39,479 bases of DNA from Brachyspira murdochii (GTDB lineage: Bacteria > Spirochaetota > JAAYUW01), in contig DYJT01000014.1 in NCBI GenBank assembly GCA_020722965.1, positions 1-39,479 of the forward strand, in the 5' to 3' direction. The position numbers and the translations under genes are program-made. This document shows, in pieces, positions 16,629 to 24,528 of the stretch (its first letter is position 1; each line of letters opens with the position of its first letter). The notes beneath the pieces were generated by a model. It saw nothing but the letters and a program-made list of their open reading frames with translations, was not told the DNA's origin and searched no databases.

Positions 16629-17627
16629 ATGAATACAAATGAAAAATTGGTAGAAGTCTCAAGATTGAAAAAATATTTTACTATTGGACATTCAGGATTT
16701 TTTCACTTAAAGCCTAATTTTTTAAAAGCTGTTGATGATATATCTTTTGATATTTACAAGGGAGAAACCCTTGGTCTTGTAGGAGAATCTGGCTGTGGAA
16801 AATCAACAGTAGCCAGAACTATGATTAGACTTCACGAGCCAACTGGTGGTAAAGTCATTTTCGAAGGGAAAGATATTGCAAAGTTGAATCATAAAATTTT
16901 AAACTTATATAGAAGAAATTTTCAGATGATATTTCAGGATCCTTATGCCTCTTTGAACCCTAGAATGACAGTTGGAGATATAATTGCTGAACCTATGATA
17001 GTTTTTAAATCAAGAGGTCAACTTGAACTTACAAAAAAGGAGATTAAGGAAAGAGTAAAAGAATTACTAGAGACAGTTGGGCTTAGAGCCAGTTTTATCA
17101 ATAGATATCCTCATGAATTCTCAGGAGGACAAAGACAAAGAATAGGTGTTGCAAGAGCTCTGGCATTGAATCCAAAATTGATTCTATGTGACGAACCTGT
17201 TTCTGCTCTGGATGTATCAATTCAATCTCAGATAGTAAATCTCCTTCAAGATCTACAGGCTAAATTTAACCTTACATATCTTTTTATTGCGCATGATTTA
17301 TCCGTTGTTAAACATATTTCAAATAGAGTTGCTGTTATGTATTTGGGAAAAATAGTTGAAATCTCAGATTACAAGGAGATCTACGATAATCCCTTGCATC
17401 CTTACACTAAAGCATTATTATCTGCTATACCAATTCCAGATCCTATCAAAGAGAAAAGCAGGCAAAGAATAATCTTAAAAGGTGATGTTAAATATCCAGC
17501 CGATTCTTTTAAGGGTTGCAAATTTTATGATAGATGTTATGAGCATATGGATATATGTAAAGAAAATTCACCCGAGTTAAAAGAGATGGGTGGTAATCAT
17601 AAGGTAGCATGTTTTTTGTATAAATAA
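16629..17627 (+). CDS. oppF: peptide ABC transporter ATPase OppF
   Basis: 332-residue partner ATPase of OppD. Walker A is GESGCGKS (52-59), the signature FSGGQRQRIGVARAL, Walker B LILCDEPVSALDVS, and the switch His in IAHDLSVVKH. The N-terminal insertion containing TIGHSGFFHLKP is typical of OppF/DppF. The C-terminal oligo_HPY stretch again has CKFYDRC, DICK and ACF. It closes the transporter operon and is followed 20 bases later by the deaminase-like gene. Confidence 0.96.
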   Translation: MNTNEKLVEVSRLKKYFTIGHSGFFHLKPNFLKAVDDISFDIYKGETLGLVGESGCGKSTVARTMIRLHEPTGGKVIFEGKDIAKLNHKILNLYRRNFQMIFQDPYASLNPRMTVGDIIAEPMIVFKSRGQLELTKKEIKERVKELLETVGLRASFINRYPHEFSGGQRQRIGVARALALNPKLILCDEPVSALDVSIQSQIVNLLQDLQAKFNLTYLFIAHDLSVVKHISNRVAVMYLGKIVEISDYKEIYDNPLHPYTKALLSAIPIPDPIKEKSRQRIILKGDVKYPADSFKGCKFYDRCYEHMDICKENSPELKEMGGNHKVACFLYK

Positions 17628-17647
17628 TGAAGTGACTAGACCAAAAA

Positions 17648-18103
17648 ATGACTAGACCGACATGGGATGAATATTTTTTTGAAATTGCAAAAGCAGTTTC
17701 ATCTCGTTCTACCTGTTTTAGAAATAAAGTTGGTGCGGTAATTGTAAAAGATAAAGAGATAATTTCAACAGGCTACAATGGTGCACCATCATACCAGAAA
17801 AACTGCCAGGAATTGGGTTATTGTTACAGGGATAAAAATAAAATACCCTCAGGGAATTCTTTGGAATTATGTAGAGCTGTCGGATCCCATGCAGAGAGTA
17901 ATGCAATAGTTCTTGCCGCGAAACATGGCCATTCTACAAATGATGCCACAATATATGTAGTTGGGCACAGATATATTTGCAATCAATGTAAGGCAATAAT
18001 AGCTAATGCTGGAATTAAAAGAGTTCTTTTAAAAAAACCCGATGGAGAAATTATAGAATATTTCCCTGAGAGAGATTGGATAGTTCATCCCATCGATCAA
18101 TAG
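17648..18103 (+). CDS. dCMP/cytidine deaminase-family protein
   Basis: 151-residue zinc-dependent deaminase of the ComEB/dCMP-deaminase group, which would make dUMP for thymidylate synthesis. RPTWDEYFFEIAKAVSSRST and GAVIVKDKEIISTGYNGAP are family hallmarks. Zinc ligands are His81 with catalytic Glu83 (HAE) and Cys111/Cys114 (CNQC). The usual Pro before the first Cys is Ile here, and a Ser-His replaces the common Leu-His before AE, so it belongs to a divergent branch. The ribosome-binding site is weak. The ATG region holds a 10-base direct repeat (TGACTAGACC at 17633 and 17649). It lies 20 bases after oppF, so it may be read through from opp. It converges on the PHP gene with 5 bases between stops. 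Confidence 0.8.
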   Translation: MTRPTWDEYFFEIAKAVSSRSTCFRNKVGAVIVKDKEIISTGYNGAPSYQKNCQELGYCYRDKNKIPSGNSLELCRAVGSHAESNAIVLAAKHGHSTNDATIYVVGHRYICNQCKAIIANAGIKRVLLKKPDGEIIEYFPERDWIVHPIDQ

Positions 18104-18108
18104 TTTTT

Positions 18109-18975
18109 TCATTTATTAAATACTGGTTTTACAAATTCTTGAAAGTTTGAATTATTTTTGCTTTCCTTGACTAAATTATTTGAAAATAAGGTAAATAATT
18201 TTTCATAAATTTCATTTTTATAATTTTCGAGAAGTTTTAAATCATCACGGCAGTTTATATATCTATCGAAAATTTCGAACAATTTTTTCGAGCAGATTAA
18301 ATTATATCTTAATCCTATTTGATTTAAATAATGAGCATCGGAATTTGTAATTAAAAGAATTTCGGGGTTGCTTTTAGTGAAAATTTCATAATCAGATAAT
18401 TTTGAAACTTCGGCTACCTTAAAAAGATGATTTTCAGGAATAAAGCCAATCTGAGAAATTATTGAATAAGATGAATCATTGATATGTGCGGGGAAGAAGA
18501 GTAAATTATCTTTATAAGCCTTCTTCTCAATCTGATCGAAAGAAAAAGGTATTGAAATAGAATATAGATTCTCTGGAAGTTCAAGAATATTATCCTGTTC
18601 GTCTACAATCGGTTGATCACCAAAAATCTCAGGATTTAAAGGAATGTAGGGCAGATTATCATCTATCCATTTTTGCCAATCATAGGCAATATCAAGATTT
18701 GGAAATATAACTACAAGATGAATCTCTTCTTCAGATTGTATCTCCATGGCAGGGAAAATACAGATATTGTTTAATTTTGCCAGTTTTATATAGGCATTAC
18801 AGTTCTTCATCGAGTTGTGATCAGAAATAGCAGATATTTTGATATTGTTTTTAATTAGAAAGTCGATAATATTTTTAGGGCTCATATCAAGACTACCACA
18901 GGCGGAGTGGCAGGAATGGATGTGAAAATCGGCTTTCAATTGATTATCAGCAAAAAAGCTGGAATCTGAAAACAT
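18109..18975 (-). CDS. PHP-domain metal-dependent phosphoesterase-like protein
   Basis: 288 residues with the PHP (polymerase and histidinol phosphatase) metal-site motifs: H18-x-H20 (ADFHIHS), D52-H53 (ISDHNS), E78 (AMEIQSEEEIH) with H86, and a late SDAH near residue 210. These ligands support a di- or trinuclear metal site and phosphoesterase activity; the substrate is unknown. The EIHLV stretch is typical of the PHP-associated subfamily often annotated as a histidinol-phosphatase-like or PHP hydrolase. Cytosolic. Its AGGA ribosome-binding site lies at the end of lnt, 10 bases upstream, so the two are probably co-transcribed. Confidence 0.85.
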   Translation of the reverse strand: MFSDSSFFADNQLKADFHIHSCHSACGSLDMSPKNIIDFLIKNNIKISAISDHNSMKNCNAYIKLAKLNNICIFPAMEIQSEEEIHLVVIFPNLDIAYDWQKWIDDNLPYIPLNPEIFGDQPIVDEQDNILELPENLYSISIPFSFDQIEKKAYKDNLLFFPAHINDSSYSIISQIGFIPENHLFKVAEVSKLSDYEIFTKSNPEILLITNSDAHYLNQIGLRYNLICSKKLFEIFDRYINCRDDLKLLENYKNEIYEKLFTLFSNNLVKESKNNSNFQEFVKPVFNK

Positions 18976-18985
18976 TCAAATTATC

Positions 18986-20626
18986 CTATCGTTTAATAAG
19001 ATTTTTTGGAAATTTCAATACTTTAACTAGAAGTTTCACAATGGAAAATTTAGGGAAAAGAATAGATAATATTGCAGTTAATAGAACAAATAAGCCTAAA
19101 TATTTATATAATTTAATCCATATCCATCCAAATTTAACATAAAATGTTTTCCCATTAAAAACAGAAAGATTATAGCTAATCAGATTTTCTTCACCTTGAT
19201 GCAATTTTCTAACTATAATACCTTTTTGATCTATTATTGCAGAAATCCCAGTTGTCGAGGTTCTAAAGATCATCTTTTTTGTTTCAACTGCCCTTAAAAC
19301 ACTGTGATAAAGGTGTTGCTCATGCTCATAGGTATCATCATACCAGGAATCATTTACTATATTTACGAAAAAGGCTGGATTTTGATTCGCCATGTTTCTA
19401 ATTAGATTTGTAAATACATTTTCGAAGCAAATTGTAGTATAAAATGTATAGAGTTTATCCTTTTTATCACTAATAACAAATGGAGCCCCTAATTTACCAA
19501 AGGTTTGGTCTATACCAGCCTCGGGAATTAGAGATCTTAAGAATTTAAGTTTATCGGCAAATGGAATGAATTCTCCAAATGGCACAAGTTGAATCTTATG
19601 GTAAACATGGAATTCACCTTCCTTAGAAAAATAAAAGGCACTATTAAAAGAATGAACTTTATCTTTTATTATACTTAAATCGGGAGTTCCTATTATTATT
19701 CCTAATTTAAAATTTTTAGTTAGTTTTTTAAATGTTTCAAGTAGTATTGGTTTGTTCCTTATATAAGTTGGAATTGCAGATTCAGGCCAAACAACAAGAT
19801 CCGAATTTTGCATGGCAGCAAATGCCGACATTTTTGTTATTCTAGAAACAGCTAAATCGAAGAATTCATTTCTATATTTAAAATTTAAAGGAATATTTGG
19901 TTGTCCAACACTGATATTTAAATCTGTATTTTCTATTTTTTGATCATATGGATTAAATATATACCAGGAAAAGTTAAATGCAAAAATCAATAAAAGTATA
20001 ATACTATAGACAATTATATGTTTTCTTCTACTAATTATTGTAGATATACTAATTTTATTTTGAAGATATATTATTATGGCATTTTTAATTATCTTATAGA
20101 TAAAATAGTTGATCAGGAAGACTTCGAATGAAATAAAATAAGAACCAAATAAACTTGCAGCGGAAATAAAAGCAGGATATACGGCTACTGGTAAAGCGGT
20201 AATCATCCATGGGAAACCAAGCGTTTTATTCTCAAGAATTATTTCAAAAAGGACCTGAGATAATATGAAAATAAGAGGAAGATCATCTATTTGAAAAAAT
20301 TTATAAATACCTCTTTTAAAAATACCAAAAAAAAGATATGCACCTGTAGCACAAGCAAAAATTAAAGCAAGGTAAGTCAGGTAAGATGTTTTTAAATTTA
20401 TGGAGATCTTATTTATAAAAAAAAGTGTTATACCATAGTAGATAAGAAAATAAATGTAAATTTGCCCACCAGAAACTTTTTTCTCATTTAAGTAATAAAA
20501 TAAGGGGACAAAAGCTATAAATATTAAGAAATTGACATTGATAAAAAGGAATGAAAGGGAAACCGAAATCACAGATAAAAGTATAAAAGAATTCTTTTTA
20601 ATTATTTCAATAATCTTTTTATTCAT
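18986..20626 (-). CDS. lnt: apolipoprotein N-acyltransferase
   Basis: 546-residue inner-membrane enzyme that adds the third acyl chain to the N-terminal Cys of lipoproteins, using phospholipid as donor. The N-terminal half has about seven hydrophobic segments. The C-terminal nitrilase-like (CN_hydrolase) domain faces the periplasm. The catalytic triad is E282 (VWPESAIPT), K344 (KIQLVPFGEFIPF) and C400 (TTICFENVF), aligned with E267/K335/C387 of E. coli Lnt. A final membrane helix lies near residues 500-530. An AAAGG site lies about 8 bases before the ATG. Its presence supports an outer-membraned cell and full lipoprotein maturation. Length slightly above E. coli Lnt. Confidence 0.95.
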   Translation of the reverse strand: MNKKIIEIIKKNSFILLSVISVSLSFLFINVNFLIFIAFVPLFYYLNEKKVSGGQIYIYFLIYYGITLFFINKISINLKTSYLTYLALIFACATGAYLFFGIFKRGIYKFFQIDDLPLIFILSQVLFEIILENKTLGFPWMITALPVAVYPAFISAASLFGSYFISFEVFLINYFIYKIIKNAIIIYLQNKISISTIISRRKHIIVYSIILLLIFAFNFSWYIFNPYDQKIENTDLNISVGQPNIPLNFKYRNEFFDLAVSRITKMSAFAAMQNSDLVVWPESAIPTYIRNKPILLETFKKLTKNFKLGIIIGTPDLSIIKDKVHSFNSAFYFSKEGEFHVYHKIQLVPFGEFIPFADKLKFLRSLIPEAGIDQTFGKLGAPFVISDKKDKLYTFYTTICFENVFTNLIRNMANQNPAFFVNIVNDSWYDDTYEHEQHLYHSVLRAVETKKMIFRTSTTGISAIIDQKGIIVRKLHQGEENLISYNLSVFNGKTFYVKFGWIWIKLYKYLGLFVLLTAILSILFPKFSIVKLLVKVLKFPKNLIKR

Positions 20627-20853
20627 TTTTTTACCTTTATTACTTATGCCACCTTTATTATCTTTTTTGTCTTTTACCTTTTTTATATTTTTAACTTTTT
20701 TAATTTATTTATCTTTGCTAAATATATAAACTTTTTTAATTTATTTAATTTTTTATTTTATTTATCTTTACTAAATATATAAGCTTTGTTAATTTATTCA
20801 ACCTTTTTTACCTTTATTGCCTTTATTAACTTTATCAAATTTATTGAATATTG
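20627..20853. repeat. low-complexity spacer with a 39-bp direct repeat
   Basis: T-rich noncoding spacer between lnt and the small membrane protein gene. A 39-base unit beginning ATTTATCTTTGCTAAATATA occurs at 20707-20745 and again at 20760-20798 with three mismatches (36/39). Flanking sequence repeats short CCTTTATT units. No gene or clear promoter is visible. Confidence 0.65.
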
Positions 20854-21348
20854 CTATAGATTTGATTTCCCAAAGAAAATCTTGAAAAATTTAAAGGAAT
20901 AAAGGCCAAGATATAAGATAATTGAAACTATAATACCTGCTATCAAAACCCCAAAGAACAAAGAAATATATACTTTCTTCCTTTCAAGTTGTAAAATCCA
21001 CGCACCTAAGATACCTGTCCAGATACCGGTAACAGGTAAAGGGATTCCCACAAAAAGAGTAAGACCAAGATATTCATATTTGGAAAATTTTTCATAAATC
21101 TTATTTTTTGCATTATCTGCAAATTTTGTGAAGATTTTTTTATAAAATGTTATCTTCAAAAGATAATGGTTTATTGTGTCTAAAAAGAAAAAGACTAAAA
21201 ACGAAACTAGAAAATTGAAAAGTAGCGATATTGGAAATGCAAAATAAAATGGAATTTTGTTGAAGAAAGCGAAGGGTAGAGCTCCTCTAATCTCAGAAAT
21301 TGGAAGCATGGAAAGGATTATCAGTTTTAGTAAGTTATTAATATTCAT
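20854..21348 (-). CDS. small multi-drug export family (DUF/PF06695-type) membrane protein
   Basis: 164 residues with three to four membrane segments. PISEIRGALPFAF near the N-terminus and PLPVTGIWTGILGAWIL in the second half match the conserved E-RGA-P and P-TG-WTG motifs of the Sm_multidrug_ex family. The family name rests on thin evidence; no substrate is established. GGGGAAG lies 9-10 bases before the ATG. It ends before the repeat-rich spacer and lies 99 bases after the PIN gene on the same strand. Confidence 0.85.
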   Translation of the reverse strand: MNINNLLKLIILSMLPISEIRGALPFAFFNKIPFYFAFPISLLFNFLVSFLVFFFLDTINHYLLKITFYKKIFTKFADNAKNKIYEKFSKYEYLGLTLFVGIPLPVTGIWTGILGAWILQLERKKVYISLFFGVLIAGIIVSIILYLGLYSFKFFKIFFGKSNL

Positions 21349-21447
21349 TTGTGAACTTCCCCGTTTTTCCTTTTTTATGTATGATATTAAAATCTAAAAT
21401 ATTTGAATATCAAATTTATTAAAAAATTAACAGAAAAAATTAAAATA

Positions 21448-22080
21448 TCAAATTTTATTGTTTTTAACAATCTTTTCAAGTGAAGAAATGGCAAAATCAA
21501 ATATTTCTAAACTATATCTGCCTATTTTACTTAATTGAAATAATTTGTTTATGGCATCTTTTTCAGATATGATATCGTTAAATAAAAGGATTAATGGTAC
21601 GATTAAAGAATTATAATATGCAAAATCTAGATTTTTACATATCTTAGAAATGATCCCATCATCGGTAAAAATCGGGATATTGAAGAAGATAGAAGAAATA
21701 AGTAAATTGATATCTACTTCGCTTAATTTTGATTTAAATCTTTCGGGTATTTTTGTTAATAGTCTTTCTTTAAGCTCTGAAAATTCTGTTTCAGGTAATT
21801 TTATTATTTGTATCGAATTAATGATCTGTGTATCATTTATCATTTTTTTATTATTCGATAAGACCTCTATCAAAACCTGTTTTATAGTTTTTATGTTGAA
21901 ATTTATTACTAAGTCTGATAATAGAAAGATTTTATCAAGATATATTATACAGGAAGAATCAATTAAACAACCCTTCGTTTTACAGGTGTTGGACAAACTT
22001 GCAAAATTAATTTCCTTAAAATTACCGCTTAAGTTGTTAATATAAATTTCCACTTTTCCCATTCGATTGTATATTAACAT
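21448..22080 (-). CDS. stand-alone PIN-domain protein (putative RNase)
   Basis: 210 residues. The region from about 38 to 165 looks like a PIN nuclease domain. Spaced acidic residues D41 (CLIDSSCIIYL), E72 (QVLIEVL), D123 (SEVDINLLISSIF) and D140/D141 (IPIFTDDGIISKI) match the PIN metal-binding quartet and its order of strands and helices. The C-terminal 45 residues are an extra helical part. No antitoxin-like ORF lies beside it (the neighbours are the small membrane protein and the divergent xseA), so it is not an obvious VapBC pair. No ribosome-binding site is seen before the first ATG (22080) or the in-frame ATG at 22062. The assignment is from the motif pattern, not close similarity. Confidence 0.65.
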   Translation of the reverse strand: MLIYNRMGKVEIYINNLSGNFKEINFASLSNTCKTKGCLIDSSCIIYLDKIFLLSDLVINFNIKTIKQVLIEVLSNNKKMINDTQIINSIQIIKLPETEFSELKERLLTKIPERFKSKLSEVDINLLISSIFFNIPIFTDDGIISKICKNLDFAYYNSLIVPLILLFNDIISEKDAINKLFQLSKIGRYSLEIFDFAISSLEKIVKNNKI

Positions 22081-22165
22081 TAAAAAAAAATAATTAAATC
22101 AAAAGATACTTGATAATAAATGAATATCTGATAAAATTAGAAAAGAGGTAATAACTTCTTATTTT

Positions 22166-23404
22166 ATGGAAAATACTTTAAATGAAAATATCTTAAGTGT
22201 TAAAGAATTCACATTAAAGATAAAAGAAAAAATAGAGTCTGAAGAATTCACAAATGTTTCAATAAGTGGAGAAGTATCAAATTGTTCTTTTTCTCAAACA
22301 GGGCATTTTTTCTTTAACTTAAAAGAGGTTAATAAAGAGAATAATGAACAATATTTGTTAAAAGCTATTATTTGGAAATATGTTTATAAAAATATCAATT
22401 TGCCATTAAAAGAAGGGGATAAGGTCATATGTAAGGGAAGACTAAACTTATACACTCCTTCTGGTGAATACAGATTGATTGTTGAAAGCGTTAGATTAAG
22501 CGGTGAAGGTGAATTCTGGAAAAAATTTCTTGAATTAAAAGAAAAATTAGATAAAGAAGGGCTTTTTGAATCCTCAAGAAAAAAACCTATTCCTAAATAT
22601 CCCGAGAAGATTGGTATAATTACTTCTGAGACAGGAGCGGCTCTACAGGATATCATAAATACGATTAAAAATAGAGCTCCAATGATAGATATCTACCTTT
22701 TTCCTGCGCTTGTTCAAGGTGATAATGCAGCTAAAATGATAAGTAATGCAATAAGATTTGCGAGCATTAAGTTTAATAAAATTCTTGATCTTATTATTTT
22801 AGCTAGGGGTGGTGGTACTATTGAAGATTTATGGCCATTCAACGAAGAGATTGTCGCAAGAGCGATAGCTGAATGTAAAATCCCATTAATTACTGGTATT
22901 GGTCATGAAACAGATTATACCATAGCAGATTTTGTTTCTGATTACAGGGCTCCCACACCAACAGGTGCAGCTGCTATTATATGCAATGGATATTTAAATG
23001 CAAAAGAATATATAGCCAGAATTGATGAAAGGTTATCTAATAATATAAGGAAAATGGTTAATTATTATTATGAAATAGCTTCCACTAATAAATTTCAAAA
23101 AAGAGGTTCTATAATACTTCAATCTAAACTTGATAATTTTAAAATTAGATTGGATTATGATATATCTCACCTTTATAATTTTTTAAATTCTGAATATACA
23201 AATTCGAAATTAAGATTGATAAATGCTACAAAATTGTTACAAAATCTTTCCCCAACTACTATTCTAAGTAAAGGATATTCTATTACAAGAAAATTAGATG
23301 GAACAGTAATTAAAAGTTATAGGGATATTAACATAGATGACACAATTGAATCTATCATATTCGAAGGTAAAATAGTCTCAAAAGTTAACGATATAAGGTC
23401 ATAA
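22166..23404 (+). CDS. xseA: exodeoxyribonuclease VII large subunit
   Basis: 412-residue catalytic subunit of ExoVII, which degrades single-stranded DNA into oligonucleotides. An N-terminal OB-fold (about 10-110, with VSISGEVSNCSFSQTGHFFF) is followed by the catalytic domain with KIGIITSETGAALQDI, LARGGGTIEDLWPFN and GIGHETDYTIADFVSDYRAP, all diagnostic. A coiled region leads to a C-terminal ILSKGYSITRK stretch. The ribosome-binding site is unusual: AGAGG lies 17 bases before the ATG and no other in-frame start fits better. xseB follows after 78 bases. Confidence 0.96.
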   Translation: MENTLNENILSVKEFTLKIKEKIESEEFTNVSISGEVSNCSFSQTGHFFFNLKEVNKENNEQYLLKAIIWKYVYKNINLPLKEGDKVICKGRLNLYTPSGEYRLIVESVRLSGEGEFWKKFLELKEKLDKEGLFESSRKKPIPKYPEKIGIITSETGAALQDIINTIKNRAPMIDIYLFPALVQGDNAAKMISNAIRFASIKFNKILDLIILARGGGTIEDLWPFNEEIVARAIAECKIPLITGIGHETDYTIADFVSDYRAPTPTGAAAIICNGYLNAKEYIARIDERLSNNIRKMVNYYYEIASTNKFQKRGSIILQSKLDNFKIRLDYDISHLYNFLNSEYTNSKLRLINATKLLQNLSPTTILSKGYSITRKLDGTVIKSYRDINIDDTIESIIFEGKIVSKVNDIRS

Positions 23405-23482
23405 GGTAATATATCCAAAAAAGAGGCGAAAGATAAAGTGTATTACTTTAAGGTTAACAATATTAATTATTAGAGGATAATC

Positions 23483-23869
23483 ATGGCAAATAAAAATGTT
23501 TTTGAAAGTAGATCATTCGAAGAAAATCTTGTGCAACTTGAAAAAATAATATCTGAAATGGAAAAGCAAGATATAAGTCTCGATAGGGCTATTCAACTTT
23601 ACGAAGATGGATTGAAACTATCTTCCTATTTAAATAATTTATTAACAAACTATGAAGGCAAGATAAAAATTTTAGAGAAAAACTATTTAAATGGAAAATC
23701 AATAGATTCTAATGCTGAAGAAAATAGTGAAGAAAAAGCTACTAACGATGTTGAAGAAGAAAAAGATTCACCTCAGAATATAGAAAAAAACAGAAAAATA
23801 ATTGACAAAAAAATTGACAAAAAAGAAGATAATAATCTTAAAGATAATAATCAGCAATTATTTTCATGA
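23483..23869 (+). CDS. xseB: exodeoxyribonuclease VII small subunit with charged extension
   Basis: 128 residues. The ExoVII small-subunit core is at about residues 12-70 (SFEENLVQLEKIISEME, then LDRAIQLYEDGLKL). The family is usually 60-80 residues long. Here some 55 extra residues, almost entirely Glu, Asp, Lys and Asn, form a charged, probably disordered C-terminal tail. XseB packs on the XseA helices to form the active complex. An AGAGG site precedes the ATG by 7-8 bases. Paired with xseA in an operon. Confidence 0.93.
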   Translation: MANKNVFESRSFEENLVQLEKIISEMEKQDISLDRAIQLYEDGLKLSSYLNNLLTNYEGKIKILEKNYLNGKSIDSNAEENSEEKATNDVEEEKDSPQNIEKNRKIIDKKIDKKEDNNLKDNNQQLFS

Positions 23870-23907
23870 ATAATAAAATAAATTGCAAATATTTTCAAAA
23901 ATAATTT

Positions 23908-24528
23908 TTATGAATAATAAAGAGCTATAAGAAAAAGTAGATCAGATAATCTATTTAAAAAAGGAATAATCTTAGAATCTTCGTTTAATCTATCTTTGAT
24001 AGAGACAACCTTTCTTTCTGCCTTTCTTGCAATTGTTCTCGAATAGTTTAAATGACTTTCGATCTCATTTTTTCCAGGGATTATAAATGAATTTATTCCA
24101 CCAGTTTCTTTCTCAATCGAATATGAAATCTGCTCAAGTAAAGTAATGTCATTTTCGCATATTCTTTTTTTACAAAACTTATCACAATTCTCTTTATTAA
24201 CTGCAAGTTCGGACATTAAATACATCAATCTTTTCTGAATAAGAGTTATTAGATCTTCAATACTAATTTTAACAATATCTTCATCTATTAAAAAATAAGA
24301 TTTAAATTCATTGTAGCTTTCATCCAGGATGATATTTTTTAAATTTTCATTTTCCTTTAAATTTAAAAATTTATTATTTTGTCTAATCTTATCTTTTACA
24401 ATTCCTAGAAAAGAAAATAATTCATCTATAATACCATAGGTTTCTGGTCTATCTTCTGATTTTTTAACAACAGTACCATCAAATAATTGGGTAAAACCAT
24501 CATCACCCTTTTTTGTAATTATTGACAT
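23908..24528 (-). CDS. PduO-type cob(I)alamin adenosyltransferase
   Basis: 206 residues. The N-terminal TKKGDDGFTQLFDG is the ATP-binding signature of PduO-type adenosyltransferases. GGINSFIIPGKNEIESHLNYSR followed by TIARKAERKVV matches the conserved C-terminal helices, including the R-x3-E-R stretch. The enzyme transfers the adenosyl group of ATP to cob(I)alamin, making coenzyme B12 for isomerases and eliminases. The middle section is longer and less conserved than usual, with a Cys-rich CDKFCKKRIC. The start codon overlaps the end of murA by 10 bases, with GAGG 8-9 bases upstream inside murA, so the two are translationally coupled. Converges on xseB. Confidence 0.9.
   Translation of the reverse strand: MSIITKKGDDGFTQLFDGTVVKKSEDRPETYGIIDELFSFLGIVKDKIRQNNKFLNLKENENLKNIILDESYNEFKSYFLIDEDIVKISIEDLITLIQKRLMYLMSELAVNKENCDKFCKKRICENDITLLEQISYSIEKETGGINSFIIPGKNEIESHLNYSRTIARKAERKVVSIKDRLNEDSKIIPFLNRLSDLLFLIALYYS

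Noticed and set aside
21448..22080. VapBC toxin-antitoxin system
   Set aside because: Only a PIN-like protein is present. I found no small DNA-binding partner gene on either side.
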